NCBI GenBank assembly: GCA_963930645.1
Contig: OZ005662.1
Span: 78,089,841-78,153,840, forward strand
Origin: Salticus scenicus
Taxonomy: Eukaryota; Arthropoda; Arachnida; Araneae; Salticidae
Length of the DNA stretch: 64,000 nt
Reading direction: 5' to 3'
The notes beneath the pieces were generated by a model. It made no database searches. It saw only the letters and a list, made by a program, of their open reading frames with translations, and was not told the origin of the DNA. Positions 10,680 through 20,961 of the stretch are shown in pieces. Within the stretch, counting starts at the first letter, position 1. Every line of letters starts with the position of its first letter. The translations under genes and the position numbers were made by a program.

Positions 10680-11028
10680 CACTGAGCTGAAGAACAACTG
10701 GAGGAAATGCTAGACCGGTTTTCGCGTGCCGTTTTGGGAAGGTTTGTTTGTCTTCCGAACGTTGCACGGCAGAAAGCATTTGATATATTTATATTTCAAA
10801 GTAAAATTGTGTAAAGGTTGTCTGTTCGAACAACCATATGCTAAACATGACATTACAATTTTAAAATTTAATTCTTTAAAGAGTATAATAGTAATAGATG
10901 ACCCGACAAATGTTCCCAGCCGTGCAAGATTTGACTCTGTACGGCAAACGATTGCAGAAAAACTGGCACGCGCTAACACTGTGTGAAGGTATTGGAACCA
11001 TTTGCTCCAGTTGTTCTTCAGCTCAGTG
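10680..11028 (-). mobile_element. 349-bp P-like element with 8-bp target duplication
   Basis: The ends CACTGAGCTGAAGAACAACT (left) and its inverted match at the right are perfect over more than 20 bp. GGTGAAAA is duplicated at 10672-10679 and 11029-11036. The PLE-2 right arm provides a related empty site. The interior minus strand starts a THAP-type protein. An 8-bp duplication plus THAP is the signature of the P superfamily; hAT also makes 8-bp duplications, so that stays possible. It looks internally deleted, keeping the 5' exon start. Confidence 0.7.
10710..10853 (-). pseudogene. THAP-domain start, truncated
   Basis: The minus-strand frame begins MSCLAYGCSNR at 10853, which has the first two zinc-binding cysteines in the C-x4-C spacing and NR of THAP domains. 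The sequence that follows (QPLHNFTLKYKYIKCF...) no longer shows the usual F-x-FP segment or the distal C-x2-H pair, and it stops at 10710. THAP domains bind the ends of P elements; this copy lies inside a P-like element and reads inward from its right end, as a transposase should. Only the N-terminal portion remains, so it cannot be active. Confidence 0.5.
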
Positions 11029-11463
11029 GGTGAAAAGAAAACGTGGAATTTATGTAATATTTCCGAAAATGAGAGTGTGGAAATGCAGCAAAATAGCAAT
11101 GAATGACATTTTTAGGATTTTTACAGACACAGAAAACTTCTAGAAAATCGAGTTCATGTCAATGTTTATGCTATGTTATTGATTTTGCGGGATTGTCATC
11201 GTAGGATTACCGTTGATAGAACGTGGAAATATTTCAGGTTCAATAAAGTACAATCTCAATGCAGGTAAAATAATAGAAGAAACTGTTGAGGTGCCGAAGT
11301 CAATTTTATTGAATTTCCAAAATATCGTTCGTGATAGCAATATGTAGTAATAAGATAAAATCCAGCCTTTAGATGACTGTATAGATTTTCAAGGATGTGC
11401 TGCAAGTAGAATTTTGTGTGAGAGAGAGAGATACTTTTGACACGTCTTATTCAGTCAATCGAT

Positions 11464-12123
11464 CTACTGTAGAATCTCGTACAACGCTCTCCCACAAAAT
11501 GCAATTTCGTATAACGCGACGAAAAATCTGCGACTATTACTCATACAACGCGATAAAGAGTCTCGTATAACACGTAAGATAAAGGAAGCACGTGACATCT
11601 TTTCTACTTTCAACCTGTTCAAGGTTACTTACTTTTTCACTGCAGATAAGAATTGCTCCGTTACTATGCCAAAACCCGACGCTTTTGGTCTCATTGTGGA
11701 ATGAAATCGTCGGCTCAATGGTTCTTTGGGAACCCACTCAGATCTTATTCCGATCCTCTAGATGATGCAAGCCCTCCTTCTGTATTTTGTCTTCCTCTGG
11801 TGAAGGTAAGCGGCTGTCTCGACAGCCGTAGGAACTTCTGAAGCACGTGATGCTGATGATGATGTATGTCTCCTATAACGCGATTTCCTATGAAGCAGGC
11901 TTTATAGTGGCTGTTCCGTTCCGCTCTCCCGAAGCACTGAGCTAGAATGTAGGGAGTGATAACTTCATATTGAATGAGAAATTGAGTTAAATTGAATTGA
12001 ACTAGAAATTCTCACTCCTTGCATTATAACTTAGTGTTTGCGGAGAGCGGAACGGAACGACCACTATAAAGGTGCCTTAACACGGAACGTATCCTCCGCG
12101 TTATACGAGAGTCTACCGTACTG
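11464..12123. mobile_element. pogo/Tigger-like MITE, ~660 bp
   Basis: Left end GTAGAATCTCGTACAACGC and right end GCGTTATACGAGAGTCTAC are inverted copies, followed on the right by CGTACTG. CAGT..GACTCTCGTATAACGC ends are typical of pogo/Tigger elements. The left half repeats TCGTATAACGCG at intervals. No transposase remains. It contains the foldback at 11898-12076. Confidence 0.6.
11898..12076. mobile_element. Small foldback element nested in the pogo-like MITE
   Basis: GGCTTTATAGTGGCTGTTCC pairs with GGAACGACCACTATAAAGG..GCC at the other end, and the shared CCGTTCCGCTCTCC block continues the stem. It is about 180 bp with a loop around 11960-12000. No target duplication recognised. Confidence 0.65.
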
Positions 12124-13162
12124 TGATTGTGTGGGGTGACAGTGTAGGGCGCACGTGTTTGGCAGCCAAAACTCGTAACCCGGCGAAATACTTGCCAAAC
12201 GATCGCCAAACATATTTATTTCTTCTTGCTATTAAAATCATGTTAACTTTTAAATTTTTAGAGACTGCTTGAATTATATTAACCGAATTGTTGGCATGCT
12301 CTAATACAGCCAAATGGATAGCATGATTTATGATATCACGACACAGGAAAAAAAAAAATCACATCTACACTGCGCAATTTTAAAGAAAGGTTGCATCAGA
12401 ATATCTGAACCATAGATATAGTAATAAGACATAGATTGATCAGCGAGAGGGAAAAAGTGCGGCCTTTTTTTTCGGGAAAAGTCACTCTAATGGCTGCCTT
12501 TCTCCGAGTAAATCACACACAGGAATATACACAGATAATTTAGTAAATAAAATCTATGAATAATTTATTTACTAAAAGTGAATGAAAAACTCCAGATACT
12601 GTTTCATATTCATTTTTCTTTTTTTCCCTTTTTTTCAATACTCTCTAATGCCTGATTTTAGAACTTTTTTTCAGCATCAAAACTTTTTGCTCGATAACTA
12701 TAATCTAATTTAAAAGAACAATTTATTCTGCAAACCGATACGAATTATTTAAAAAAAAAAAAAAAAAAAAAAAAAGCCTGAAAACAACTTTTATTAGCTA
12801 AGGTAGTAATTTTAATTTAATATTTTATTTTTAAAGAATAAATTATTAATAAAGCTATATTTAAATTTTAAACAAAATGAAATTTTAATTTATGGGTTGC
12901 ATATAATTCCAAAATGAATGACATTTTGATTTATGAAAGCTGTATTTTAAAAAAGGATTACATAATTAATCTATATTACAATTAGTCTTTTTCTCCTATG
13001 AATTAAAATGCAAATTACATTAGCATTCGCAAATATAATTTGAAATAAAATTAATTTTTTAAAGGAAATTTTCTTCACGAAAAATGAAAGAAATTAATTA
13101 TTCAAATTTTAAAAGAAGTAGTTTAAAAATGAATGTATGTGTGGAAACTTCTCCACATATAC
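12124..13162. other. AT-rich insert between PLE-2 segments, nothing recognised
   Basis: This lies between the pogo-like MITE and the endonuclease fragment and has no counterpart in the PLE-2 right arm. It contains an A-run near 12750-12774. I see no coding signal. Confidence 0.5.
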
Positions 13163-13400
13163 CTGCAGATTATTTTAGCTGAATTAAAGTTAAAAGTACG
13201 TTTATTCTCCCAACAATGCTTTAAAATGGCCAATTTGTTTATTTCTTGTTTCTGAATATAACCCCTGTGTTCTTTAAGACGGAACTTGAGTTTACGTTTT
13301 GTTCGAGCAATGTATGATTATCCGCATTGACAAGGAATAATATAATAAATATCCCAAGAGTTGTGTATATCAATAGGGTATTTTAACATGTAAAGGACAA
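13163..13400 (-). pseudogene. PLE-2 GIY-YIG endonuclease domain, left copy
   Basis: Reading leftward from about 13360 the frame gives DIYYIIPCQCG, a stop, then SYIARTKRKLKFRLKEH, INKLAILKHCWEN and FNFNSAKIICR. This follows the PLE C-terminal GIY-YIG endonuclease pattern: GIY, the IPCxCG cysteine pair, YIGxTxR, RLKEH with the catalytic-region arginine and glutamate, and the HCWEN histidine block. Y-I-A replaces Y-I-G and one in-frame stop is present, so it is a pseudogene. The 3' continuation is displaced to below 11170 by an insertion. The homologous plus-strand copy is at 13503-14191. Confidence 0.8.
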
Positions 13401-13502
13401 ATTTGTTTGCAGGTGAAAAAGTTCTTGTAAGTCGTATTGTTTCCCAGTTTTATCATAGCTAACAAATAGTCATTTATTGGTAAAAAAAAAAAAAAAATGT
13501 GC

Positions 13503-14191
13503 ACTCAAGTTTCATCTAAATGAATACAATAAGGTTATATTCAAAATATGGGCTATACTCAGAAAAAAGAAATAAACAAATCAGCCATTCCATTGTTAAG
13601 CACTGCACTGAGAAAAAATTCTGTAACTGACATCTAGAATCTAAGTTGTGGCTCTAGAAAAAATAGTTCCATGTCATCCTTATAAATTCTAGTCCCCTAG
13701 AAAAGCGAGTTCTAGAAGCCCCTATTAGAATTCTAGAGCGTTTGCCTATATTCTCGAGGGCAAAATTATTTAAAAATCTCTGCAAATAAATGAGACTACA
13801 AGAGGCGGGTTTCTGCAACTATAATCTTGGTTTATTACCAAACTCTAGAAAACCAAGCGAGAATTTCTCGCAATATAAACGAATCAGAATATTTAGAGGA
13901 TTCAGAATATTGTTTCACCATCTAGAAATTTGTACACTCGAAATTCTCGATCATTTCGTCTATTCAGTTTATTGGCGTGCCTTATGCGCATAGCTCAGAA
14001 AACTATATTTCTAGTTAAGGGATTTAGAAAATGGTCACTTATTCATTCTAGAGAAAGGCGGTATATTTTTTTTCTCAGTGTGTTGGAAGAATAACCATGC
14101 TTTTAACTTTAATTCAGCTAAAATTACCTGTCGGCCTAAACACTCACATGAACTCGATTTTCTAGAATTTTTCATATCTATAAAATTTTAG
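13503..14191 (+). pseudogene. PLE-2 GIY-YIG endonuclease domain, right copy, split by a MITE
   Basis: The first part (13503-13605) is a diverged version of KFRLKEHxGYI...INKSAI (KFHLNEY at the start). The CACTGAG element then interrupts it, and the frame resumes at 14081 with CWKNNHAFNFNSAKITC, PKHSHELDFLEFF and a stop at 14191. Deleting the MITE and one copy of its TG duplication restores the KHCWKN codons exactly. The key RLKEH residues are mutated (R to H, H to Y). It is the inverted partner of 13163-13400. Confidence 0.75.
13606..14080 (+). mobile_element. CACTGAG element, copy A (475 bp)
   Basis: Ends CACTGAGAAAAAA and TTTTTTTCTCAGTG, flanked by TG on both sides. Copies occur at 20962-21438, 47580-48050 and 61545-62017. 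The interior is conserved between copies, rich in CTAGAA motifs, and has no credible ORF. The ends and 2-bp duplications that are not restricted to TA suggest the CMC (CACTA/Mirage) group rather than mariner. Confidence 0.85.
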
Positions 14192-14484
14192 AAATGCCAT
14201 TAATTGTGATTTTGCTGTACTCCCTCTCTGTTATTGTTGGAAAGATTACATAAACTCCACATATTCTTGATTTTCAACTGCCATTTGCATAGCTTTCTAC
14301 ATCTCAAGTTCCTATCGTCTAACACCTCCAATTTCTTAAATTCCTATTGGCTAATATTCCGACTCTATAATTCGCTTTATCTACATATAGTACAAATAAA
14401 TTGTTTCATCATTCTGCAATGATGTCGGTATGCTTAACGCTACCGAAACTGCAATTTGCTCACTTAATATTTTTTACATTGGTG

Positions 14485-15173
14485 TTTTTGAACTTTTCGT
14501 AAATATTTGGTTTATATTTCTGTTCAACGTCATGTCTAATATGAGTAGTTGGTCTAACAAATGATATTTGGTTCTCGCGGCTCGGGCTTGGTTAGATGGT
14601 GAAATTGTCGGGTGGCCAAAAAGCCTATTTTCTGTCTTCTTCCTCTATATGATATTTATTGGCCAACATAAAAAAAAGTTATGAGTCCAACAGTATTTGA
14701 TACAACAAATTTGCAAAAAGTGGCAAATTTCTAACTTTGCGTAACTCCAAAGAAAACATACAGTTTTATTATTTAATGTTGACTGAAATAAATTTTGTTT
14801 ATAACGATATTTATTTATTTATTTATTTATTGACATATTAAAAGCTATAATTTAAAATAATTCATTTTGTAAGTACAAATATTTTTCAAAGCGTATTTTT
14901 ATTTTTTATTAAAACTAAATCTTCAACTTTTTCTATCGAATTACTGTAATTTAGAATATCCTATGATGTTCGCTAAATGTAAAATGAAAATTTATTGATA
15001 TGACTATTTAAAAAGATATTTTTTATTGTTAAACAAATTTTAAGCAACCCGCTGTTACTAAATTCGTCTCTCTATATGAAATGATTTAACTATGAAAAAA
15101 AAAAAAAAATACTGTATTCTCTGTTGAAAATATACATTTATTTTAGTCTAATAGCAGAAACCATCATTCCATT
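14485..15173. other. AT-rich stretch, no gene seen
   Basis: Holds a TTTA run near 14808-14832 and an A-run near 15094. Nothing else stands out. Confidence 0.6.
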
Positions 15174-15476
15174 AAACCAGTTGGCATGATTTTATTTTGC
15201 CTCCTAAGTCGTTCACTATCTTTTGTTCCTAAATAAGAAATGTAATCTGGGTACACATCGAACAGCACAATAGACATTTTAAATCCATATTCCTGCAGTA
15301 TGTAGTCAACAAAATGTCCAACATCAAACCAATTGGCATGATTTTAATTTGCCTCCAAAGTCGTTCACTATCTTTTGTTCCTAAATAAGAAAAGTAATCT
15401 GGGTACACATCGAACAGCACAATAGACATTTTAAATCCATATTCCCACAGTATGTAGTCTACAAAATGACCAACAT
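15174..15476 (-). repeat. Tandem duplication (~151 bp x2) of a coding-like segment
   Basis: Two copies, 15174-15325 and 15326-15476, are about 93% identical. On the minus strand each reads GHFVDYIL(W/Q)EYGFK, MSIVLFDVYPDY and LGTKDSERLxRQ. FDxYP...TKDxERxRR resembles a conserved segment of an uncharacterised protein family often found in arthropod and cnidarian repetitive DNA (the FDGY...STKDxExxRR motif); I recall this only in outline. The join between copies shifts frame. Likely a piece of a mobile-element protein, duplicated locally. Confidence 0.5.
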
Positions 15477-15563
15477 CAACAAATACTTAACGGGAACTCT
15501 ATTTTATTATATTAAATAATATTACTCTATAAAGCAGAATATCCCTATCAACCACATAGAGGA

Positions 15564-15680
15564 ACAGTCGGTAACAAAAGTATCCGAACACTAGCAAAAA
15601 TTCCTATTTAAAAAAAGTAGAGTTAATACTTTTTTGTTAAATAAATACTTGTCGAATCATGTTCTTACTCAATGTTTAAT
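15564..15680. mobile_element. Half copy of a Tc1-type MITE
   Basis: ACAGTCGGTAACAAAAGTAT through the GTCGAATCATGTTC segment matches the left half of the complete element at 15786-15999. The right half is missing. Confidence 0.7.
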
Positions 15681-15785
15681 GATCTAACTTTGAATGCTTT
15701 GCAAAAAATAGATTTTGTGCCATTTATTATTCGCTTTTTATCAAAAAGGTAAAGTAAAGGTAAGGGCAAAATTCATAAGAAACTA

Positions 15786-15999
15786 CAGTTGTCAGCAATA
15801 GTATCCGAGCACTAGCCAATAATTCCGATATCAAAAAAGTACACTTAAAACACTTTTGTTTCGTGAATCCTTGTCGAATCATGTTCTTAGATTGACTAAA
15901 AACATGACTCTATAAGGATTTATTTAACAAAGCATTATTAAGTGTACTTTTTATAGACAGGGATTATTGCTAGTGCTCGGATACTTATGCTGCCGACTG
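15786..15999. mobile_element. 214-bp palindromic Tc1-type MITE
   Basis: CAGTTGTCAGCAATAGTAT at the left and ATACTTATGCTGCCGACTG at the right are inverted, with TA at 15784-15785 and 16000-16001. CAGTxGxCAGCAxAAGTAT ends are of Tc1 type. No coding capacity. Confidence 0.85.
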
Positions 16000-17369
16000 T
16001 AACTCATCATGGTCTTATTTGGCAATACTTATCTTTTGTTAAGCAATGCTTCAATAGTGCATTAAAATTAAGTAAATTAAGTTAAATTCATTAGTAAAAG
16101 TCTGGAAATTAATAGTGTCTTCTGGTGCTGATAATATTTTTATTGTATGACCAAATATTAAAATAATTTAAGATTTCTAAGTGATTTTTTTTTTTATTGT
16201 AATGGAAAAAAAAAATCTCAACGGTTTTGAGATTTTAAACTATAAATTCGTGTTTAACACGAATAAACTTAAGTAACCAAAAAAATATAAACTACGACAA
16301 ATTTTGCCGGATGACTTATTTTTGGTTACAAATTTCTTGGACTAATGCACTATACGTACAGTTTTACAATTTGCTATGACAATGAAAAGAATTTCTGACA
16401 TAATCTTTATGATGAAACAGGTTAGTATAGTTTCAAATTGTTTTATATTCTATGTGAAACGCACAATTTTTCTTCCTTGTTAAAACTTGAGATAAATACG
16501 GCAGAAAGACTATAAATATATCAATATATAAGTTTTAAAAAGCGTTAGAAAAAGAAAATCTGCATTATTTTTCAGATACAATTACTTTTAAAAGGGAATA
16601 AATATTTAAAAACTTAAAGTTCTCAAAATACTGAAAAATTTAAATGTCATTTATACATTACGATATAACATAAAAAAAACTCATCATACAAAAAAAAAAA
16701 AAAAAAAAAACATCGTCTACATGAGAATTATGAATTTGCTACATAATGTTATTTAAAATGCACACCTGACGAATTATATCATATAAATATCTGAATATTT
16801 GAATAGAATAAAATATATTTTATTTTATATCTTATTCTATGCAATTTTATTCTATTCGAATTTTATGCTTAGACATTATTGAAAATGTAAATGTGTACTA
16901 CAAAAGAGTATTTTAAAATCCTCTTTCCTGTCTGTCTGACAAACTTGATTAAACATAAAATTTCAATTTGAAAAAGAAAATGTATAGTATTTATCAATTT
17001 ATATTCATATAACAGTAATTCTATAGAAAAACTGTCCTTTAAAGTTATAAAATTATGATATTTAAACTATTGTTGAAATACTTTTATTTTTAAATTCTTT
17101 AAAATAATAATTTTTCTACTTATACAGAATTTCCTAAAATTAAATGAGCAAAAAATGAGGTAAAAATCGTCTGTAAGAATGTGATTTATTATTTAAGTGG
17201 AGTCTTACGAGCCAAAATTATATTATTTGAATATTTATGGCTGATGCCTTTTTAATTCATATGTGCAGCAAATGTATTTTTCTCACAAAATGTATGAATT
17301 TAACATCACATGAGAAATTTCTGCTTTTCGTATAAATACAAAGGACTATTATTGTTATTATTATTATTT
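16000..17369. other. AT-rich stretch with one long hairpin
   Basis: A perfect-looking inverted repeat occurs near 16798-16862 (GAATAGAATAAAATA and TTTTATTCTATTCGAA around a short loop). An A-run lies near 16690-16710. No gene seen. Confidence 0.55.
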
Positions 17370-18175
17370 ACTTTCTTCTATATGAAATAGAAGGAAGTAT
17401 TAGATTCGTAAAAATTTTTACTTCGGATTTTCGATTGAGAGGTCTAGAAAACGATTTAACAATTTTTGAAAAATGTCTGTTTGTGTGTGTTTGCGTGTGA
17501 GACAAAGTTTTGTGGTAAATGTATCTTAGGAACTACTGCAGAGATTTTAATAAAATTTGATATGCAGCGCACCTTGCTATATATTAGCATCTGCCAACTT
17601 TTGGTGAAAATCTTCCACTAGGTGACGTTGCAGTCGCGACTTTGCTAATTTTTTAACATGATGAAATAGGACAAAATTTCGTATAAATGTACATAAAGAG
17701 AATTATTTTTTAATAATCATTTTGAAATTAAAAGGAATTATTTATTATAGTGATATTCAACTAGGGAAACACTTTTGTGTATGTACGAGCATTGTACTCC
17801 TACCTTGATAGTAGTCCCCCCCCCCAGAGGGACAAATTTTCTTTATGGGTATCATTCGAAAGAACTCGCCAATACCTTTAAAACGAACGCTTGAACCATC
17901 GATTTGTGATAATTTAAAATAAAGTTATCGATTTTTTTCGTTTTTAACCAAGAAAGAAAAAAAAATGAAACAAAGCATATTTTTAAGCTGTCATACATAG
18001 AGAAAAAAATTCACTTTCTCTGTATATTTAGTATTATACTACTTCTCCAGAATGAAAATCGTCTGCATTCATCATGGAAGATAATTTTAATAAATTATTT
18101 TAATAAATTATTTTTACTGAATGAATTTGCAATGGAAACATAGAAGAAAGTCACGTATTGGCCACAATATACTAG
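17370..18175 (+). repeat. Dispersed repeat F, copy 1
   Basis: It begins ACTTTCTTCTATATGAAATA, a self-complementary start, and ends near GAAGAAAGTCACGTATTG and ATACTAG; ACTTTCTTC and GAAGAAAGT make a short inverted pair at the two ends. The interior has a GT-rich stretch and an ACTACTGCAGAGATTTTAAT block. Related copies: 27475-28312, 54560-55420 (minus) and 57035-57180. Function and class unknown; no credible ORF. Confidence 0.55.
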
Positions 18176-18784
18176 TTTTTAAAATAAACTTGTCTCAAAA
18201 TATTTCATCATTTCAGTATACATTTTAAACTTTAAAAATAAACTCACAAGATGGACATGCTTGTCTTTTTGGATGACATAAAAAGGCACTTTGGGAAATG
18301 TACGCAAGATGTTTTAGATAACTTTGAAAATTCTTAAGGAAGCCATACTATTCATGCTGCTTGGTTGTTATTTACTTAGCTCGAGGCTCTTTCCCTTTTT
18401 AATATGTCAGTTTTAATTTATGTTTTATTTTTAAATCAAATCGCATGAAAAATTACTGTCTAAATGTTATAGATATTACAAACATAAAATGGTAATCATA
18501 ATATAATTACTTAGAAAAAACACATAAATGTTTATCTTTTTTCTTGGACATTACATCTCTATACTTGTGTACTGAAGACTGCCCACAAATAATCTATTCC
18601 AGGACTTTTTACAATGTGAAAAGGCAATTTTGGTATATGCAAATATGTAATGCATCATGAATATATTTATACCTTAATCTAACCATCAAGTTGCTTAAAA
18701 TAATTTAGCTTCAAATTTTTAATTTAAAATTCATGTTGTAATTTTAAGCTGTAAAATACATAGGCTTGCGAAATCGCACATTTT

Positions 18785-19321
18785 TACTTTCTCGTACCCA
18801 TAAGGTAGAGAAAGTATTGTTTTTGGTCAAATTTTCGAACGCGAGTTTTTGTTATATTTACATGTTCTGAGGTCCCCTGAATACGAAAATCATGTTTTTA
18901 GCGAATGGTCTCTGTGTGTTTCTGTCTGTTATCAGCGTATCTCAAAAACAAAGTATGGCAGAAAGTACAAACTTGGTATTCTAAATGTGCATCATATAGG
19001 GTATAGGGATGCTACAGTAAGCTTTTCGTTAAGATCAAGCAAATGGTTCGTGTACAGGGACAATCAAGCGAATTCTAATACATTACGTCTATGGGGCAAA
19101 TTGCAGGTAAGTAGAGTTTAACGTCTATAGACTGCACTAAACCAAATGAAACGAATATATAGAGATAGTCAACTGGGAAAAATAGTTGTATATGTAGGAG
19201 CCTCGCCGCCCTCCTCGAGGGGAGTAAATTTTCCTGATGGGAATCTTTCAAAAGAGCTCGCCAATACCTTTAAAACGAGTGGTTGAACCATAGATCTGCG
19301 ATAATTTAAAACAAAGTTATC

Positions 19322-19366
<45 letters not shown>

Positions 19367-19749
19367 ACGAAAAAAAACCCTTTTTTTTTAATATTGAGAA
19401 TAAAATGGATTTTTTTTTTGGATACTTGATGTTATACTACTTCTCTAATATGGAAATCGTCTGCATTATTACAAAAGATAATTTTTTTTAAATAATAATT
19501 TTAATAAATTATTTTTTTAAAACATAATTATTTTTTAATAACCGAATTAAATTCTGTATAAATGTAGGTGCATAAATGAAACGGGGGGTTGAGGGGGGCG
19601 GTAGCCCCCCTCACACAGAACTAATTATCATATAAAACTCTTCCGAAGCCTAATTTGAATTGTTTAACATAGGTTTACATAACATCATTATCTTACCTCT
19701 TAATCTCCAACCTGTTTCTATAGTATTAAATTTCAGGGTAAGAGAAAGT
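18785..19749 (+). repeat. Dispersed repeat F2, longest copy
   Basis: Starts TACTTTCTCGTACC, and the following GGTAGAGAAAGTATTG folds back on it. It ends CAGGGTAAGAGAAAGT, giving an 8-bp inverted pair ACTTTCTC/GAGAAAGT at the two ends. It shares AAGAxCTCGCCAATACCTTT with family F, so F and F2 are related. Contains a T-run at 19326-19359 and a C/G-rich block near 19580-19610. The 90-codon frame at 18849-19121 is not recognisable. Confidence 0.55.
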
Positions 19750-20509
19750 CGTGTGAGTAACACACTAGATTATTTACAAAGTAATTATGACGATCCGAAA
19801 AATTCACACTGAGCCTATAACAAATTCGAAAATCTTTATGTGTGAAACACATCCAACAATAATATGCTAATATTTTAACACTCCACCGGTCCCTCATACC
19901 TCGTCTATATTTCTTTGATATTTTGATGAAAGAGGCCTTCTTGTTCTTCACTCATAACACCTAAATTTTTCCAGGAAATATCTTAAATAGAAGTTCAAAA
20001 TATGGAGCTTTAAGCTCAAAAAGTCCCTTTTTCTTTTAATCAAAATTATACGTGATGGAAATTTTTGAATAGTTTTTTCTTAATTAGCATTCAAAAATAC
20101 ATCAGAAAATACATCATCTTGAAGAAGAAAAATTCATCGCCGGCCAGTGATATCGTCAAATTTCTGAAGAATAGAAATTAAACAAATTTAACAGTGATAA
20201 TAGTCTAATATATATTTTTTTTCACATGTAAAATGATATGTGCTTAGGGATGACGTAAAAATGAATGGATTGTGAAATAAAATTTTTTAATGCTAGAGAC
20301 AAATTTTACAATGTTTTACTTTTAAACATTTGTGATAAAGAATTATTTATTACTATTGATTTTAAATATTTGAATGCGTGAATTTATATATATATATATA
20401 TTTAATTGTCCTTGTAGAAAATATTTTCTTAAAAAATTATGTATGCTAGTGTATCCTATTTTTTCATTTATGTAAAAAGAAACTTTATATGAAATGAACT
20501 GCTAAAATC
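19750..20509. other. AT-rich stretch, no gene seen
   Basis: Contains only short low-complexity runs, including a short AT microsatellite near 20387-20402. Confidence 0.55.
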
Positions 20510-20710
20510 ATATTCTCAAGATATTTATCCAAAAATAAATAGTTAGATATGACTGATAATATTACATATAGAAAGTATGTTACTAGTGTTATCTAACATT
20601 ATGTTTGATTTCCACATCCCGTGTTATGATAAATTTCTCGCTTATCGAGTTTCGTTAGTATTAAATATATGATGGCGCATTCTACGATGCATATGAGTTA
20701 TACGATTCTG
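20510..20710 (+). repeat. Dispersed repeat R, copy 1
   Basis: Shares TCAAGATA-TTATCC, GTTATCT(A/G)ACATT-TGTTTGATTTCCA and the TCGAGTT...ATTAxxAT segment with 24000-24210 and, more distantly, 51030-51195. All three are in the same orientation. No inverted ends or coding signal found. Confidence 0.6.
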
Positions 20711-20961
20711 ATTAGATATATGCGATACGATTCTGATGATATGCACAATTATTTACTATCATCGAATCAATATATCTGAATTTGTGCCTTCTTTTAATTT
20801 GATTTTAATAATTTTTTTTTTCTTAATCTAATTCATGAATAAGAAATTATTTCCTTAAATTATAAATCTAATGAGGTATTCTCACTACTTTTCCTTACCC
20901 TATATTACCATAGACGTACACTTAAATATTACTGAGTTACATATTATGTACTGTAACTGAA

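Larger units (their letters stand above)
10037..14484. mobile_element. PLE-2: head-to-head Penelope-like pair with nested insertions
   Basis: The outer ends are inverted copies: ACTGTAAATAATATTAAG at the left and, reversed, TGTAAAAAATATTAAG at the right, both continuing into GCAAATTGCAGTTTCGGTA. Inside, both arms encode the same GIY-YIG endonuclease C-terminus on opposite strands, meeting head to head near 13485. So the apparent long TIRs are PLE 3' ends. Later insertions account for most of the length: 10055-10484, 10680-11028, 11464-12123 (in a block of about 2 kb at roughly 11180-13160) and 13606-14080. Confidence 0.75.

Noticed and set aside
11653..11841. 62-codon frame at 11653 as a retroviral-like fragment
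   Set aside because: It sits inside the pogo-like MITE and shows no recognisable motif.
13790..13993. 67-codon frame in the CACTGAG element
   Set aside because: Not conserved in copies B, C and D; chance frame in a MITE.
10037..14484. The outer inverted ends as a 4.4-kb autonomous DNA transposon
   Set aside because: Both arms contain PLE endonuclease sequence meeting head to head, so the inverted ends are PLE 3' regions.
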